From Limnoperna fortunei (lineage: Eukaryota; Mollusca; Bivalvia; Mytilida; Modiolidae): DNA of 64,000 bases. The notes under the pieces are model-generated. The model worked only from the letters and a program-made list of their open reading frames with translations. It was not told the DNA's origin and did not search any database. Of this stretch, positions 26,601 to 37,929 are shown piece by piece. Both the position numbers and the translations under genes were made by a program. The stretch's first letter is position 1. Every line of letters begins with the position of its first letter. The stretch spans positions 42,921,222 to 42,985,221 of the forward strand of contig OX104117.1 in the NCBI GenBank assembly GCA_944474755.1, given 5' to 3'.

Positions 26601-27767
26601 TTACTAGCAATATTGTTTGGATGGTCCTCTATAAAGTTCATATTTTTTATCCCAAAATGGCCGCCACTGCAGGACTTGGTTTAACATTGGACCCTATGGG
26701 AAAAAGGTTAAAAAAGGCTTCTTCTCTGAAACTGTTTAACCAATGGAAACAAAACATGCTACCAATATTATTTTGGATGGTCATTTATAAAGTTGTTTTT
26801 TTTTATGCCAATTGGAAAATCAAAATGGCCACCACAGCAGGACTTAGTTTAACATAGGACCCTTCGGGAACAATTTTAAAAATGCTTCTTCTCTAAAACC
26901 GGTTAACCAATGGAAACAAAACTTACTAGCAATATTGTTTGGATGGTCCTCTTTGAAGTTTATGTTTTTCATGATAATAGGAAAATCAAAATTGCCACCA
27001 CAGTATTACATAGATTAACAGTAGACCCTATGGGAAAAGTTTTATTAGGTGTCTTTTCTGTAACTCATTAACCAATGGAAACTTACTGACAATATTGTTT
27101 GGATGGTCTTCTTTAAAGTTTATGTTTTTTATTGCCAATTGGAAATTCAAAATGGCCACTGCAGCAGGACTTAGTTTAACAAAGGACCCTATGGGCAAAT
27201 AAAAAATGATCTTCAATATCTTCTCTATACAACCGGTTAACCAATGGAAACAAAACTTTCTAGAAATATTGTTTGGATGGTCCTATTTAAAGTTTATTGA
27301 AAATTACAGGACTTACTTTAACATCAGGGAAATGCCATCTTCATTGCATTGCCTATCAAATCAGGTGATCGATACAGGCTCTTAAGAGCCTCGGGTTTAC
27401 TTTTTAAATCCAATATATTGTGATAACTGGTATATTGCGATTAACACCTAGAGAATAATAGAATGCATTGTGTTGCTCTTTTATCATCAAGAGTTTGCGT
27501 AGTGGATCAAACATCTTTTCTTATGATGTCACAAGTTTTCACAAATACCAATGAAGAATTGAACTTGCGAACTTACTCATAAAATGCACACATTTAGCAT
27601 AATGTTGTAGTACAACATAATTATAAATTGCAATAAATTCTACTATTTTACCACCCACAAATTTCAAACAAATGTTTCATGTAAATTATTCTCTTTTTAT
27701 TTTCCAGTGTTTTGGTAGTGATGGAAAATTAGTGTTACACTACTGTAAGACACAAGCATGGGGATGA
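17627..27767 (+). CDS. ATG12: Autophagy ubiquitin-like protein ATG12
   Basis: ATG12 is joined through its C-terminal glycine to ATG5 by ATG7 (E1) and ATG10 (E2); the conjugate with ATG16 promotes LC3/GABARAP lipidation. Exons: 17627-17765, 21882-22018, 22866-22928 and 27708-27767 (TGA). Sum 399 nt, 132 residues, phases consistent. The N-terminal 46 residues are Ser/Glu/Gln-rich and variable, as usual. The ubiquitin fold follows: [20 protein letters not shown], then [18 protein letters not shown], then [19 protein letters not shown] with the essential terminal Gly. Exon 1 ends with a single A before GTACGG, and A plus TT at the next acceptor gives the conserved Ile. Intron 1 carries a transposase remnant; intron 3 (22929-27707) carries two array elements and a SINE. 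Confidence 0.97.
18648..19500 (-). pseudogene. Pogo/Tigger-type (DDE_1) transposase C-terminal remnant
   Basis: On the minus strand, about 19500-19385 encodes [17 protein letters not shown], the typical end of the DDE_1 domain in jerky/Tigger-like transposases. The frame then shifts into a 161-residue stretch (18893-19378) with [13 protein letters not shown] and a basic, Ser-rich region. A third piece (18648-18866) has [12 protein letters not shown]...WAQCEQC, like the Cys-rich tail of these proteins. Frame breaks between the pieces and the missing catalytic part mark it as dead. It lies inside ATG12 intron 1, opposite in strand. The family call rests on remembered motifs. Confidence 0.55.
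19501..21881 (+). other. Remainder of ATG12 intron 1, nothing recognised
   Basis: AT-rich sequence. A 125-codon open frame at 21170-21547 (+) has no recognisable domain and is probably chance. Part of the DNA next to 19500 may be decayed transposon, but I cannot follow a transposase frame beyond about 19500. Confidence 0.4.
22205..22420 (-). repeat. tRNA-derived SINE copy in ATG12 intron 2
   Basis: Reverse-complement match to the SINE at 25769-26032: TTTCAGCAATTTTTCAACTA, the TCCAGTTTTATTGGGGGAGG block, GACCTGCAGTAGGGAAACTG, and the B-box region GAGAATTGAACCCGCAATCT. The tRNA-like head is cut short on the right. It is more diverged than the 25.8 kb copy. Confidence 0.75.
23074..25240 (-). 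mobile_element. Helentron-like array element, copy 2 (165-bp units)
   Basis: Minus orientation. At the right, AGCTCACCTGGACCGAAGGT (reverse complement of 25221-25240) folds on CATGTGAGCT and precedes TTGGCGTCCGTCGTCCGTCG. At the left, CAGGTGAGCGATTACAGG, hairpin, and CTAG at 23074-23077. These ends match copy 1 almost base for base, but the core is a different 165-bp array. It lies in ATG12 intron 3, 146 bp after exon 3. Confidence 0.72.
23241..24930. repeat. 165-bp tandem array with 330-bp dimer order
   Basis: The text GGAGTCATCTGACAATTTC or a variant starts at 23410, 23576, 23741, 23906, 24071, 24236, 24401, 24566, 24731 and 24896: steps of 165 or 166 bp. From 23906 on, units alternate between two types (TTTCAATCTAGCTGCTATAG against TTTTACTCTAGCTGTTATAG), so the repeating unit is a 330-bp dimer. 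Confidence 0.85.
25758..26043 (+). mobile_element. Complete tRNA-derived SINE with 11-bp target duplication
   Basis: The element is 25769-26032, flanked by TTTTTGTCGTC at 25758-25768 and again at 26033-26043. The head has an A-box-like GGCTGAGTGGTTAAGG and a B-box-like GGTTCAATTCTC, as in a tRNA-derived pol III promoter. The body holds TACCGCAGGTCGGGGTTTTC. The tail is AGCTGAAAAATTGCTAAAAG, TGGCGCTAAACACC and CAAACAAACA. It may belong to the V-SINE/RUDI type reported in molluscs, but I cannot verify that here. Confidence 0.85.
26157..27395 (+). mobile_element. Helentron-like array element, copy 3 (~165-bp units), decayed
   Basis: The left end keeps AGGTGAGCTATTGTTATCAC and GCGTCCGTCGG; the first hairpin arm is damaged. 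The right end CAGGTGATCGATACAGGCTC continues into a changed hairpin (CTTAAGAG) and GCCTCGG in place of CTAG. The core has seven units marked by GGATGGTCC at 26287, 26454, 26619, 26775, 26941, 27101 and 27274. The unit sequence is unlike that of copies 1 or 2. It lies in ATG12 intron 3, 312 bp before the last exon. Confidence 0.65.
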
Positions 27768-28148
27768 TCCAGATTTTTTACAATAGAAAAATAGTGCAAT
27801 ATGACATTCCAGTCGAGACTTTTTATTAAATATTGGATATACTACTATACATACTGGTATACATGTACCAATATGTAATCATTTTAAGACCTTAAAAGGA
27901 ATGATACATTGATTTTCAAATAACAAGTGTACCCTAGAAAAATGACTTGCTAAACAGGAACTAATAGATGTACTGTTTAGTATCTTGTCACCTGTTATTG
28001 CCAACTTTATTTTAACTTATAATTAAAAAAATTGTGATTCAGTTAAATTACATTACTCCCAAGTTATTTTTTTCCCTAATTATTATCGGATTTGAAAAGG
28101 AATGTATTTGTATATGGTAATTGTGACTGTGATAAAAAAATGTATGCT

Positions 28149-28154
28149 AATAAA
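28149..28154 (+). terminator. Candidate ATG12 poly(A) signal
   Basis: AATAAA, 382 bp after the ATG12 stop codon and followed by a T-rich stretch. Plausible but not unique in this AT-rich region. Confidence 0.35.
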
Positions 28155-28464
28155 TTTTGTACAATACATGCATTTGTATTCATTTGTATAAACCCATAAA
28201 TTATTTAAGTCAATATTTTAATTTACCTTGATTTATTATTTTTAAAAATTATTGGTACCTTTTTATGCAAACCACAATGGTCATTTATTGGAAACCAAGT
28301 TTTGCTTGTCAGAACTAAAAATTACATTAGGCATGATTGGAACAAAACTTTCCATGAAAGATCATTCAAGTGTTCTACAGTACTGTCAATTTAGAATAAA
28401 AAATTTTTATCATTCCACAGCTTACAAAATCAAGTGCTTAAGTGTTGTTTGTAAAAATGGTTTT

Positions 28465-28600
28465 TAATAACACTAGCAGCAATTTTTCAGCTGACCTTCA
28501 GAAGAAAAACTTGAAATCCTTGTCAAGGTTGGAGTCTAGCACACCCTGCTTTTAGTAAGGCTTAAACCTGCCAGTTCTGTGTTTACAGGATTGTGATAAA
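28465..28600 (-). repeat. Diverged SINE fragment
   Basis: GCAGCAATTTTTCAGCTGAC, then CTTGTCAAGGTTGGAGTC and AGCACACCCTGC, follow the reverse complement of the SINE body with many changes. The tRNA-like head is not recognisable. Confidence 0.5.
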
Positions 28601-30105
28601 CAGTAGATAACTTCTATATCCACTGATTGACAGAGGCCCTTTGTTGTACTTTAAGTTAAAAATATTCTAGAAACAAATTCAACTGTCCTTGATCTTAAGC
28701 AAGTGGCAGTTGCTAACAAGCTATGCTCTAGTGTGTACCAATCAATGAAGTTTATAAGGAAATTAACTGCAATAGCTCTAACCATTGAACACATAGATCA
28801 GCAACCAATATAAATATGGCTCCTCCACTTTGTAATGCAGGAGAAAATTGTTTCACAAATTATTCTCGCCCCTCTGATGTTAGAAACCGTCATACCTCTG
28901 GCAATACCAAGATCTTGTGTTGCCTGCTTCCTACCACAGGGGTAACTAAGTCACTTCATATTTATTGAACATAGTAAGAAATAACGAAAACATGCAAGAT
29001 TGAGTGGCTCATAATATTAATAAGCACTTGTATTTTGCAGACTAGTAAAATCTAGTAGGTCATAAGGCCAATGACTAGTAGTCAAAAAAGTTCACAGCAC
29101 CAACTGTTAATAATGTCTAGATCAATATATATATTTTTGTTGGTAAATAAAGTAATTTATATATCACTTAAGGTCTATTCCAACTCAGTTCATGTGGTAA
29201 GCAGAGTAAAAGTAACCACTTCTGAAATTCAAATATCGGACAGAAGTATTGAACTAACAAACCAATAATTACCTGTACAATCTACCTATGTAAAGAAGGT
29301 AAGATTAAGTCATACAATATCTTGTCATGCCTTATATGTTAAATAACTTCCCAATAACAGGTACAGCCATCTCAAACATATAAACGCACACAATTTTAGA
29401 CCTACACTCGTACCCTATTATATCTAGCCACGAGATAATAAATGTTTAAAACTCTGCTTCTAATACCTGTTTAACTTTAACAAAAAGTACTTTGCATAGA
29501 ATTAAAAAAGCCCAAAACAATGTCTTTTTATTATTTATTGTTTCGCTGATAAATATACTTCATGTACAAAATAAATATTTACAATTTAAAAAGACAGATC
29601 TATGAAAATGAAAACAAGTATTGTTTAAATGCAGACAAAGTCAGAAAAGACAGCAGTTGAGTAAAATTATTGGCAGAGAAATTCAAAAAGATGTGAACAA
29701 ATATCTGCAAATGATAATTTTCCTTGCAAAGTCAAAAGAAATGAATATCCTTAAAGTAAGAAATTCATTTGTTACAAACTGTAATAATGGCAGTTTTTCA
29801 TTTTTAAAAGAGTTATGTGTTTTAGTAGGAATTTTAAGGAAAAATTACTTAACTAAGTGTTCACAATTGAAATTTAAAAATTTGAAAATAATACTAATAA
29901 TTTGTGGGTATATCATTCATAAGCACTCACATTTACCGCAACTGTGACACAATAACTTGATTTTTCAGAGTATAACTTGATTAGGTATCACAGAACTTTG
30001 AACTTAAATATAACAATTTCATTAGATAAATCTAATGTATAATAAATATCCCAGTTCTCAAGTGTTTTTGACAGATTCATGCAAATTCATGTCAATTAAA
30101 ATGTT

Positions 30106-33100
30106 TTAACATTTTGGAGAAAAAGGAAATTTCCATATGAGAATAGCTCCATCATTGCTAACACTAACAATGCTATTCTGGTTAGGACAGATTTTCACTT
30201 TGTTGACAGAGTCACTATGTCCGATACCCACAGCTACAACCTCACCCTCCTGATATGTCCATACCTGTCAAAAATATATTAATAAATTAGTTTGTTTCAA
30301 CTGTAAGTTAATTATTTATATTTACTTATAAGAAAAGAACTAAATGCTTTATTTATAGTCAAAATACAATGACCTGTCAGGTACTTTCTACCTATTGCTC
30401 AATCAATTCCAAAAATAGATAACTGCTGTTTAGAAAACTGCTTCAATCTGTTTTCTTTAAAGCTCTTAATAAGAAAGAGCTGGACATTTAAATTGCAGCT
30501 ATTCATGCATGACTCAGGTAATTTCTAATTTCTAATCTGGAAGACAGCCATAGAGTATAATGTAGATGGAACACCTTAGAAGTTTAAAAGTTACCTGAGT
30601 CACGCATGAGTAGCTGCAATTTAAATGTCCAGCTCTTTCATATTAAGAGCTTTAAAGAAAACAGATTGAAGCAGTTTTCTAAACAGCTGTTATCTATTTT
30701 TGGAATTGATTGAGCAATAGGTAGAAAGTACCTGACAGGTCATTGTATTTTGACTATAATACAACAACTCATACTTATTAAAATAATTGTGAAAAGCAAT
30801 GATAAATGTTTAAATCTAAATATCAGCAAGGAAACCCTGTTTGATCAACTTTACCATATATACAGAGTTTTTTTTTTAAATTATGTGCTTTTAATTTAAA
30901 AGTTTTCAAATTTTGGGAAAATTTTAGGTTTATATTTTATATTTTTATATTTAAACCGGTACTTAATACAAAGGTGAATTGCATCAAATTTAGCCTCTTT
31001 CTGAGTTGATTCTTTACAATATTTTGTAACAAAAAGTTTACATGTTTTAATTACCTTGATCATTCTGTCATCTCCTCCTGTTACTAAGTATCTGCCATCA
31101 GGTGACAGGTCTATAGCATTTACTGATCCACTGAAAGAGCCGTCTAATTCTCGTATCCTCTCTCCTTCACCGTGGGTCTCCCAGAAACCGATCTTCCTAT
31201 CAGTTCCACTGGTAACTAACTGTACTTCTTTTGCATCATATGTTAGGCATTTGAACAATGTGTTGGCAAAAACAATTCCTTTTCTTCTCTTTGATCTAAA
31301 ATTTGCATTAAAAATATTTTATAACTTTAAGAAATAAATTATGCAAAAAAATTGTCATTACAGATCAATTTACCATACATATATTGGGGTATATGTTAAA
31401 ATCGCATACGGATGAATACATTTAATTTATCTTATATATTTATCTAATCTTATTAGTATGTATTTTGTAAAAAAACTGAAAAATTAGGGATTAATACTAT
31501 GTTGGGTGATAAAAAAATTCAGTTTTGTTTGGCAGTATTACATACATTTAACCATAGGTACAACAACTTGTATCCTAACTTGATAGTTGCATAATTTAGC
31601 ATTAAAACTCTACGCTACGTCAGTATGTGTCTCGTACCTGTATAATATATGTAATGTGTAGTTACATCATCTATTTATTTGTTATTATTGTAAATAGTAT
31701 GGTCTTGCACAAATTAATGTCATTGGCTAAAAATTTTTTTTAAAAACCTTGTCTGCTTGTAGACACAATTTTTTGTTTTGTCCATAAAATTATTACAAAT
31801 GAAGACTCCATAAATTGTTATTCATAAGACTTACTCTAAGTCCCATATAATACAAGTTCCATCATTACTGGCTGTTGCACATTCTGTATCCCTTTTGGTA
31901 ATTTTGATGTCAGAAACTGTTCCCTTGTGTTCCATCATTGTCTCGGTCAATTTTAGAATATATACATCGTTGCCTTTGGCATCCATACTCCTGTTTATAT
32001 CCCAAATGCGTACTTGGCCTTCACCACCTCCACTTACAATACGATTTCCATCAGATGTACATGCTATGGCAGTAACTCCTTTACTATGAGCTTCACCTCT
32101 TACAAATTTTTCTTTTAAAGCTTTACCAGTTTTGTCAAATCCATATCCTCTTATTTTGCCATCATCCCAAGCTAAAATAAAAAAAAATGTTATAAAAATT
32201 GAGGAATTCAGTTTTATGGTTTGAGTTCTTACCGTACGTGTTTATATAAGTAAATTTTGCAAATATTAACTGATCTTTATTTCTCTAAATTGGTATTCCT
32301 TTACATGGAATAATAACAAAAAAACATTGAAACAACACTAACTTATGATAATTCCTTCAACTTACCACTAATGATTGTTTTTCCATCTCTTGTGATACAG
32401 ACAGCATTGCATGTCATGTTAGCTACGATGTGTCGTAAGATTTCTTTCTTGGTTGCCATGTTCCACACTCTAATTTCTTCTCCTTGGCAGGTAACAATTA
32501 AATTTGAAAAGCCACTGAAAATAGATGAGAATTATTTTAAATTGATATTTAATGGTACATGTTCATAATTTATATTCAATTCTATTCAAAAGAGAATACA
32601 TTGTTTTACTTATTTAATCTTTCACAAACTAGGTTACCAAGGATACAGATAGTCAACACAAAGTGGTTACATATTATCTCTCTTCCTTGCTTATACTTCT
32701 ATGCATTTATTTAATCTATATTTATAAGGATTTATGCAGTATTATAAGTATACAAATATTCAACTTTTTTTTCATGCAATATTCAACCATTACAATAATA
32801 TCAATTATTTGAGATTTTTTTAAAGCTTGCACAATTCTATCATGTTCGTCTGAATGTGCAAGTTTATTTTGTATGATATATAAAACTTGGTTCTAACTGC
32901 AACATATAATCCTATTTATACCAGTTCGAAAAAGCTATATTACTTACTATGGGAAAACAACATCTCTAACAGATTTAGAATGGCATGTTTTAACTAGTTC
33001 TACACCTTTGTCATCTGTCTGTGATTTTTTCTCAATTTTAAGACCAGTTTTCTTGTTAATTTGTTTTTGATCACCACCACCAACATACTCTGCATAGTTA

Positions 33101-36100
33101 AATCTATAAACCTGGGAGTTGGCAGCTCCAATATAGAACTGAAACAAGAAAAAGTTGATAGTATTGTTACATTTACAACTAGAAAAACTGAGCAATGTTC
33201 ACTTATTGATACCCACACACTCCTCTTAATGGTAAAAAGTACGTGTTTTGCTATGGGAAATCCTAAATATCACTCCTATCAAAATGTAAATATCAGGTAC
33301 ACATGACACTATGTGATAAAAGACTCTGTGAAAGTTAATTAAATTTCATGCAGTAGTGCATGAGGGCTGCAGATAACAGATGCAAACCACCAAAAGTCAA
33401 TGTTTTGCAATGGAAAACCCCAAATATCATTTCAATCTATTCTGAAAAATGTAAAAGATCAGGTGAACAAAGGCACTATGTTTCTGTTAAAGTTTAAGAT
33501 AAGAGATGGGTACAACCAGGTGTAACTGAAGGATAACTGACACCCCTATCCCCCCACATTAAATTTGTCAATGAATGCTCTAAACTTGGTATACATTTTA
33601 ACTTTATGTAACTCTGTATTTTTAAATCATTAATAAATAAAAAAAATTTATATATTTACCATAAATATTTTAAATTTAATGAAATTTAGGAATAAATAAA
33701 AAATAAATTTTCAATAATTTAATCATCAAAGTGATATACTTTTTCAGAAAAAAAATGTTGGATGGAGTCAAGACTGAACCACCTTAATTCACAATAAACC
33801 GATCAATAAAGTCTTTTTATAACAAAATAAAAATAAACTGATTCATATGTAGGAACAAATCAATAAATAAAGTGATTTACTGTTTAGCAGTCGGGAGCAG
33901 TTTAATTATTTCATAACATTGTATCTTTTTATTTACCTGATGTCCATCTCCTCTCAGGGCTATTGATGTGATTGCAGCTGATGACAGATTGGTTAAATTT
34001 TTGTCCCTCCATGACCTAAAATACAAAATTTTGTCATGTTACATGTATGTCTGCAAGTCTAATTAAAACCCATTTTGGTGTATATCAAAAATATGACATG
34101 ATTTTTTCAAACCCAAACTAAACTATCACTTATTAGTTGTTTAGTTTTGAATGGACACTTTTGTATTATCCCATCCTTCCAAGTCTGGGGTTCTTATTCC
34201 ACGTTCGCTCCATTATCAATGTGATAATGGAGCAAACTTGGAATCAGAACCATGGTATTATCTCAATAATAATACTTTTATTAGAATATACAGTTTAACA
34301 AAAACTTGTTATACAGTTGCAAGTGCATGTACCTTTTCTAACATGGAAAATAACAATTCATTAAATTCAATAAAAAGTAAAATAAAAAATTTGCTCAATT
34401 TTACACCTTTTCAGAAAATAAATCTGAAATATTGTAAATTTAAAATAACATAATATGGAGATAATTTACCTTTTCTTTTCAAACATAACTTCTTTTTTGT
34501 CTTCTTTCTTGAAGAATTTAACAAGAGCTACTTCTCCATCGCCTGATCCAACCAAAAAGTCACCAGATTTTAAAAGAGCTAGGGCTGTAACACCAAGACT
34601 AAACAGATCTTTCTTGGGACCTTGAACCTGGAAAAACTTGGTCCTCATGTTGATACCAATGATGTCACCAGTTGTAGTACCACAGAAAAAGAATGGTTCT
34701 GCCATGTGATCTGCCATCTAAAAAATTTAACCAAGTTTTTTTTAATTGTTTTGATTGAATGTGTTGCTTAAAATATTTTTTCTAACAGCAGTTACAGTAA
34801 TATTTAAATATATTAAGTTTTGTCTTTCTTGCAAAATTTGTGCTAACATTATTTTTACGAACCTGAATACACTTTACTATTCTTTTAATCTGACCCATTG
34901 TTACATCTGTTGGCTTGATTTTTCTGTTTTCTCTTTCTAATTCCCATACCCTCAAGGTTCCACTGAAAAAAGTTATTTATAAATTTATAATGTGCAGTCA
35001 GACACTAATAAATACTTTTCAGTTTACTAGTTTGGGCAATAAATTATAAAAATATTAATCCAAGAAAGTTTACATATTGATACATACAGCAATTGCTTAA
35101 ACTACTAAATATCGGTACTGTTATGTCATTTCAATATATGTAGAGAAATGAGAAATAAAAATGGCAATAAAATACTTACTCTCCTCCAGTTACAAAGATA
35201 TCATCATTGATGTTTGAGTAGGCTACACAATATGTTACACCAGCACTCTCTACTTGGGCTTGGTTTCCGCAAATAGCATCAATACATTGTTTGTTTGCAA
35301 GATCCCAGACTACAACACTGAAAAACAGTACAATTGTTATTTTTAAAAAATCAAATTGAACAAAGATTTTTTAAAATTCATAAATATATATGAAGCAGTA
35401 TGTGTAGATTGTTTACAATTGTCTAAACCAATTGGAGACAGCAAAAAAGATTATGTCACAATTTACATTTCTTAAAATTGCAAGGAAACGTTTTAAATGA
35501 ACAGAATCTTCTAAAATATCTTTCTGAAAAATATAACTATACACAAACATGTATTTATGAAGATAAAATTGTATACCTTCCATCATCTTGTCCACCTAAA
35601 GTAACCAGATACTTCTCATTTGGTGAGAAAGCTAAATCTTGTACTTTCACTTTGTGAAGACTGAGGTTTGCTATTTTCTCTCTTTTATGAAAATCCCAAA
35701 CAATAACATCAGCCTACAAAGACAAAAGTAAAATAAATAATGCTATATTTACATGCAATAGGAAATATGCTGAATGTATGGACTTTGGGAAATGAAGTAA
35801 TAAAATTACACAGTTTATAGAACAATTACACATTTTTTACAAATATTCAATATAACAACCATGGTATTAAACCGTTGGGTTATAGACAATGTATTATCTC
35901 ATTTCACTGTTCTACTGTGCAAATTATACATGTACATACCTTGAAACCCATATGATTGACTTGTCCAGAAGCTAAGTAATTTCCTGATGGTGATACAGCT
36001 ATACATGACACATTATTAGTATGACCTGACAGTTGTGTCAAAGCCCCGGATGTCACATGTTCTATTATCACTGTATTGCCAAGTGGGTATATCAAATATT

Positions 36101-37050
36101 CTCTACCTGGGTGAACCTTTAAACCAGCATTTACAGCTCCTGTAAAACAAATGGAATTATATATAAAACAGTATATTCAATGGAACAATAGGCATATTTT
36201 GTAATAATTCATAAGTCAACAAGTTTTCAGATGTCATTGAGTACAATTTTCATCATCTGCAAGTATTCTACACAAAAAGTGTTTCTTTAGCTTTCTACAC
36301 ACATTACTAAATGATGTAATGAAATTTACTATAACCATTTCCAGGACTATATTTTTAAGACTTCTGATATTATTAAAGTCTTTTGTTGTTTTTTCCAGGG
36401 GTTATAATGTCATTTTCTACCCTAAGTCCACAAGCTATATAGTAATACAAATTTTAAATTAAAATTTCATAACCAACGAAAAAACAAACTATTACTGATT
36501 TTTTCTTTCATTCAATAATCTATAACTATCCATTATTATTCAAAATTTTGCAATGAGCATGAGCATTTAGGTTAACACATATTTTCTTGAAGTCTACATA
36601 CAAAATATACTGCAAATTTCTAAATCATTATGTTCATTAAAATGATAAACTTAGCTGTAAATGTGGTACTATTTCATTAGTGAAAAACTTGCCATACTAC
36701 AAGTTGCGTGTTGTGAGGTGGGAAAGGGGGGGTGGCGATGTAACAAAATTCATCAATAATTATATTGTCCAAGTTTGCGGCTCTAAAAAAATCGGATAAT
36801 TTTTACAATCCACATAACAAAGGAATTTAGGCCTCCAGTTTATTTCGCCTGTAGTGGAACTTAGTTCTAATATTATTCGAAGCACGTATAGTGCAACTTT
36901 GTTGCATCACCGTGAGCATGATAACCAAAAATTGCTGCTTAAGACTTAAGATTCAGTACATTTCTATATTAATGATATAAAGATCTTACCATTAAATCCA
37001 ATAATTGAATCAAGTTCCAACCTTGGAACGTCTATTGGTGTGTTTGTCAT
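30106..37050 (-). CDS. CFAP52: Cilia- and flagella-associated protein 52 (WD40)
   Basis: CFAP52/WDR16 is a WD40 protein of motile cilia, placed in the doublet microtubule near the inner junction. Twelve exons in coding order: 36990-37050, 35940-36139, 35577-35713, 35180-35317, 34863-34962, 34470-34717, 33937-34015, 32948-33138, 32366-32514, 31835-32171, 31055-31295, 30106-30264. Sum 2040 nt, 679 residues, every junction GT-AG and in phase. Landmarks: start MTNTPIDVPRLELDSIIGFN; HMGFKADVIVWDF; TLGGQDDG; CGTTTGDIIGINMRTK; TSGTDRKIGFWE; end LIWKFPFSPKC. WD repeats run throughout, consistent with two propellers. The human protein is about 620 residues; the extra length here is mainly two Lys-rich stretches at the exon 6/7 junction (KKEDKKEVMFEKKR) and in exon 8 (KQINKKTGLKIEKKSQ). 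The start is chosen by homology. Confidence 0.97.
30265..31054 (-). other. Last CFAP52 intron
   Basis: Nearly half of this intron is a long inverted repeat (30355-30757). The remainder is AT-rich with nothing else visible. Confidence 0.6.
30355..30757. repeat. Long inverted repeat, ~167-bp arms, 69-bp loop
   Basis: 30355-30521 and 30591-30757 are inverted copies with only a few differences. Matching blocks include GTCAAAATACAATGACCTGT, AACTGCTTCAATCTGTTTTC, and ATTTAAATTGCAGCT with AGCTGCAATTTAAAT. Such high arm identity implies a recent origin, a foldback element or an inverted duplication. Transcribed within CFAP52 pre-mRNA it could form a long RNA duplex. Confidence 0.9.
33139..33936 (-). 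other. CFAP52 intron with two-unit repeat
   Basis: About 33240-33330 and 33400-33495 resemble each other (both carry an AAATATCA block, then ATCAGGT, then CACTATGT). They form a diverged dimer of about 170 bp. The rest is AT-rich with nothing recognised. Confidence 0.4.
36140..36989 (-). other. CFAP52 intron 1, nothing recognised
   Basis: AT-rich intron with a short G-rich run (GGGGGGGTGG near 36726) and no gene or clear repeat family. Confidence 0.5.
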
Positions 37051-37929
37051 CTTTCTATGTGGGAAGCCAACAGCAAAAATAAAATTTATGGCTACTTTTA
37101 CTGCAAGGCCATAAACACAAGCTTTCAAAATTTATAAGTTGTCATTGGTTACAAGCATGGCGACCAAAATAACAACGACACCTACTTCCGCTAACCGAGT
37201 CCGTAGTAAAGAAATGTCATACCCTCAATGTAATGAAATTTAAAACTTAATTTAATTGACAGATTTGCGAACGCCTGGATTTGACATTTGAATGTGTTAA
37301 TTAAGAGTTTGTTTTTAATTAATGAAATTAAAATGAAGGAAACAACTTTTCAAATAATTTTCGTGAAATACTTTAACATGTTTAATGCAAAGAAGCAATT
37401 CTAATTAGCAATTAAAATTAAAGTATATTATAGAAATATGTACTTTAATGGTTTGTCTGTATCCAAACTTTAGTAAACATGTTTTCCAAATCATACAAAA
37501 TGTCGGTGGGAACCTATAACTCGGTACACAGGGTGCGAGAAAAGTGAGAAATATAAAGTTTCGGCTTATTGTCAATAATTTAAGAGGGGTGCATTAACAG
37601 GTTAACATTTAGTATTTTTCCCAAAACAGATAACAGTAAATTTAAAATAGTGATAACAGCAATTTACATGAGAAAACAGTAAGCAGTGAGTTTAAAAATC
37701 GAAAAAAAAACAAACAGCAGAATATCAACGAAGGGAAATACTTTTAACAGCAAACAGGGCTTTTATTTTCATTATATAACAGTTAACAACAATGTCAATT
37801 TTTAAGAAAACAGATAACAGCTAATGGTTGAAAACAGTTTATTTAAAAAACAGTTAAAACACCTGTAAAAATTCCCAAAACACATTAACAGAAAATATCC
37901 CCCCCCCCATTTAAGTATCCCGATTTTTT

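Larger units (their letters stand above)
27768..30105. other. ATG12/CFAP52 tail-to-tail intergenic region
   Basis: Holds both 3' UTRs, a SINE fragment (28465-28600) and AT-rich DNA. Open frames at 28252-28467, 29071-29268 and 29621-29947 have no recognisable domain. The CFAP52 transcript end is probably marked by TTTATT hexamers (AATAAA on the minus strand) near 29525. I see no other gene. Confidence 0.5.

Noticed and set aside
23074..27395. CRISPR-like array because of regular repeat spacing
   Set aside because: The units are contiguous 165-bp tandem repeats without separate spacers, in an animal genome.
37140..37170. RFX X-box-like text (GTTACAAGCATGGCGACC) above the ciliary gene CFAP52
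   Set aside because: The two half-sites do not fit the consensus spacing on either strand.
37157..37243. Possible first coding exon of a divergent gene: ATGGCGACC... followed by a GTAAAG donor, just upstream of CFAP52
   Set aside because: No following exon could be found on the plus strand through 45 kb, and the peptide (about 16 codons) matches nothing. Kept only as a note.
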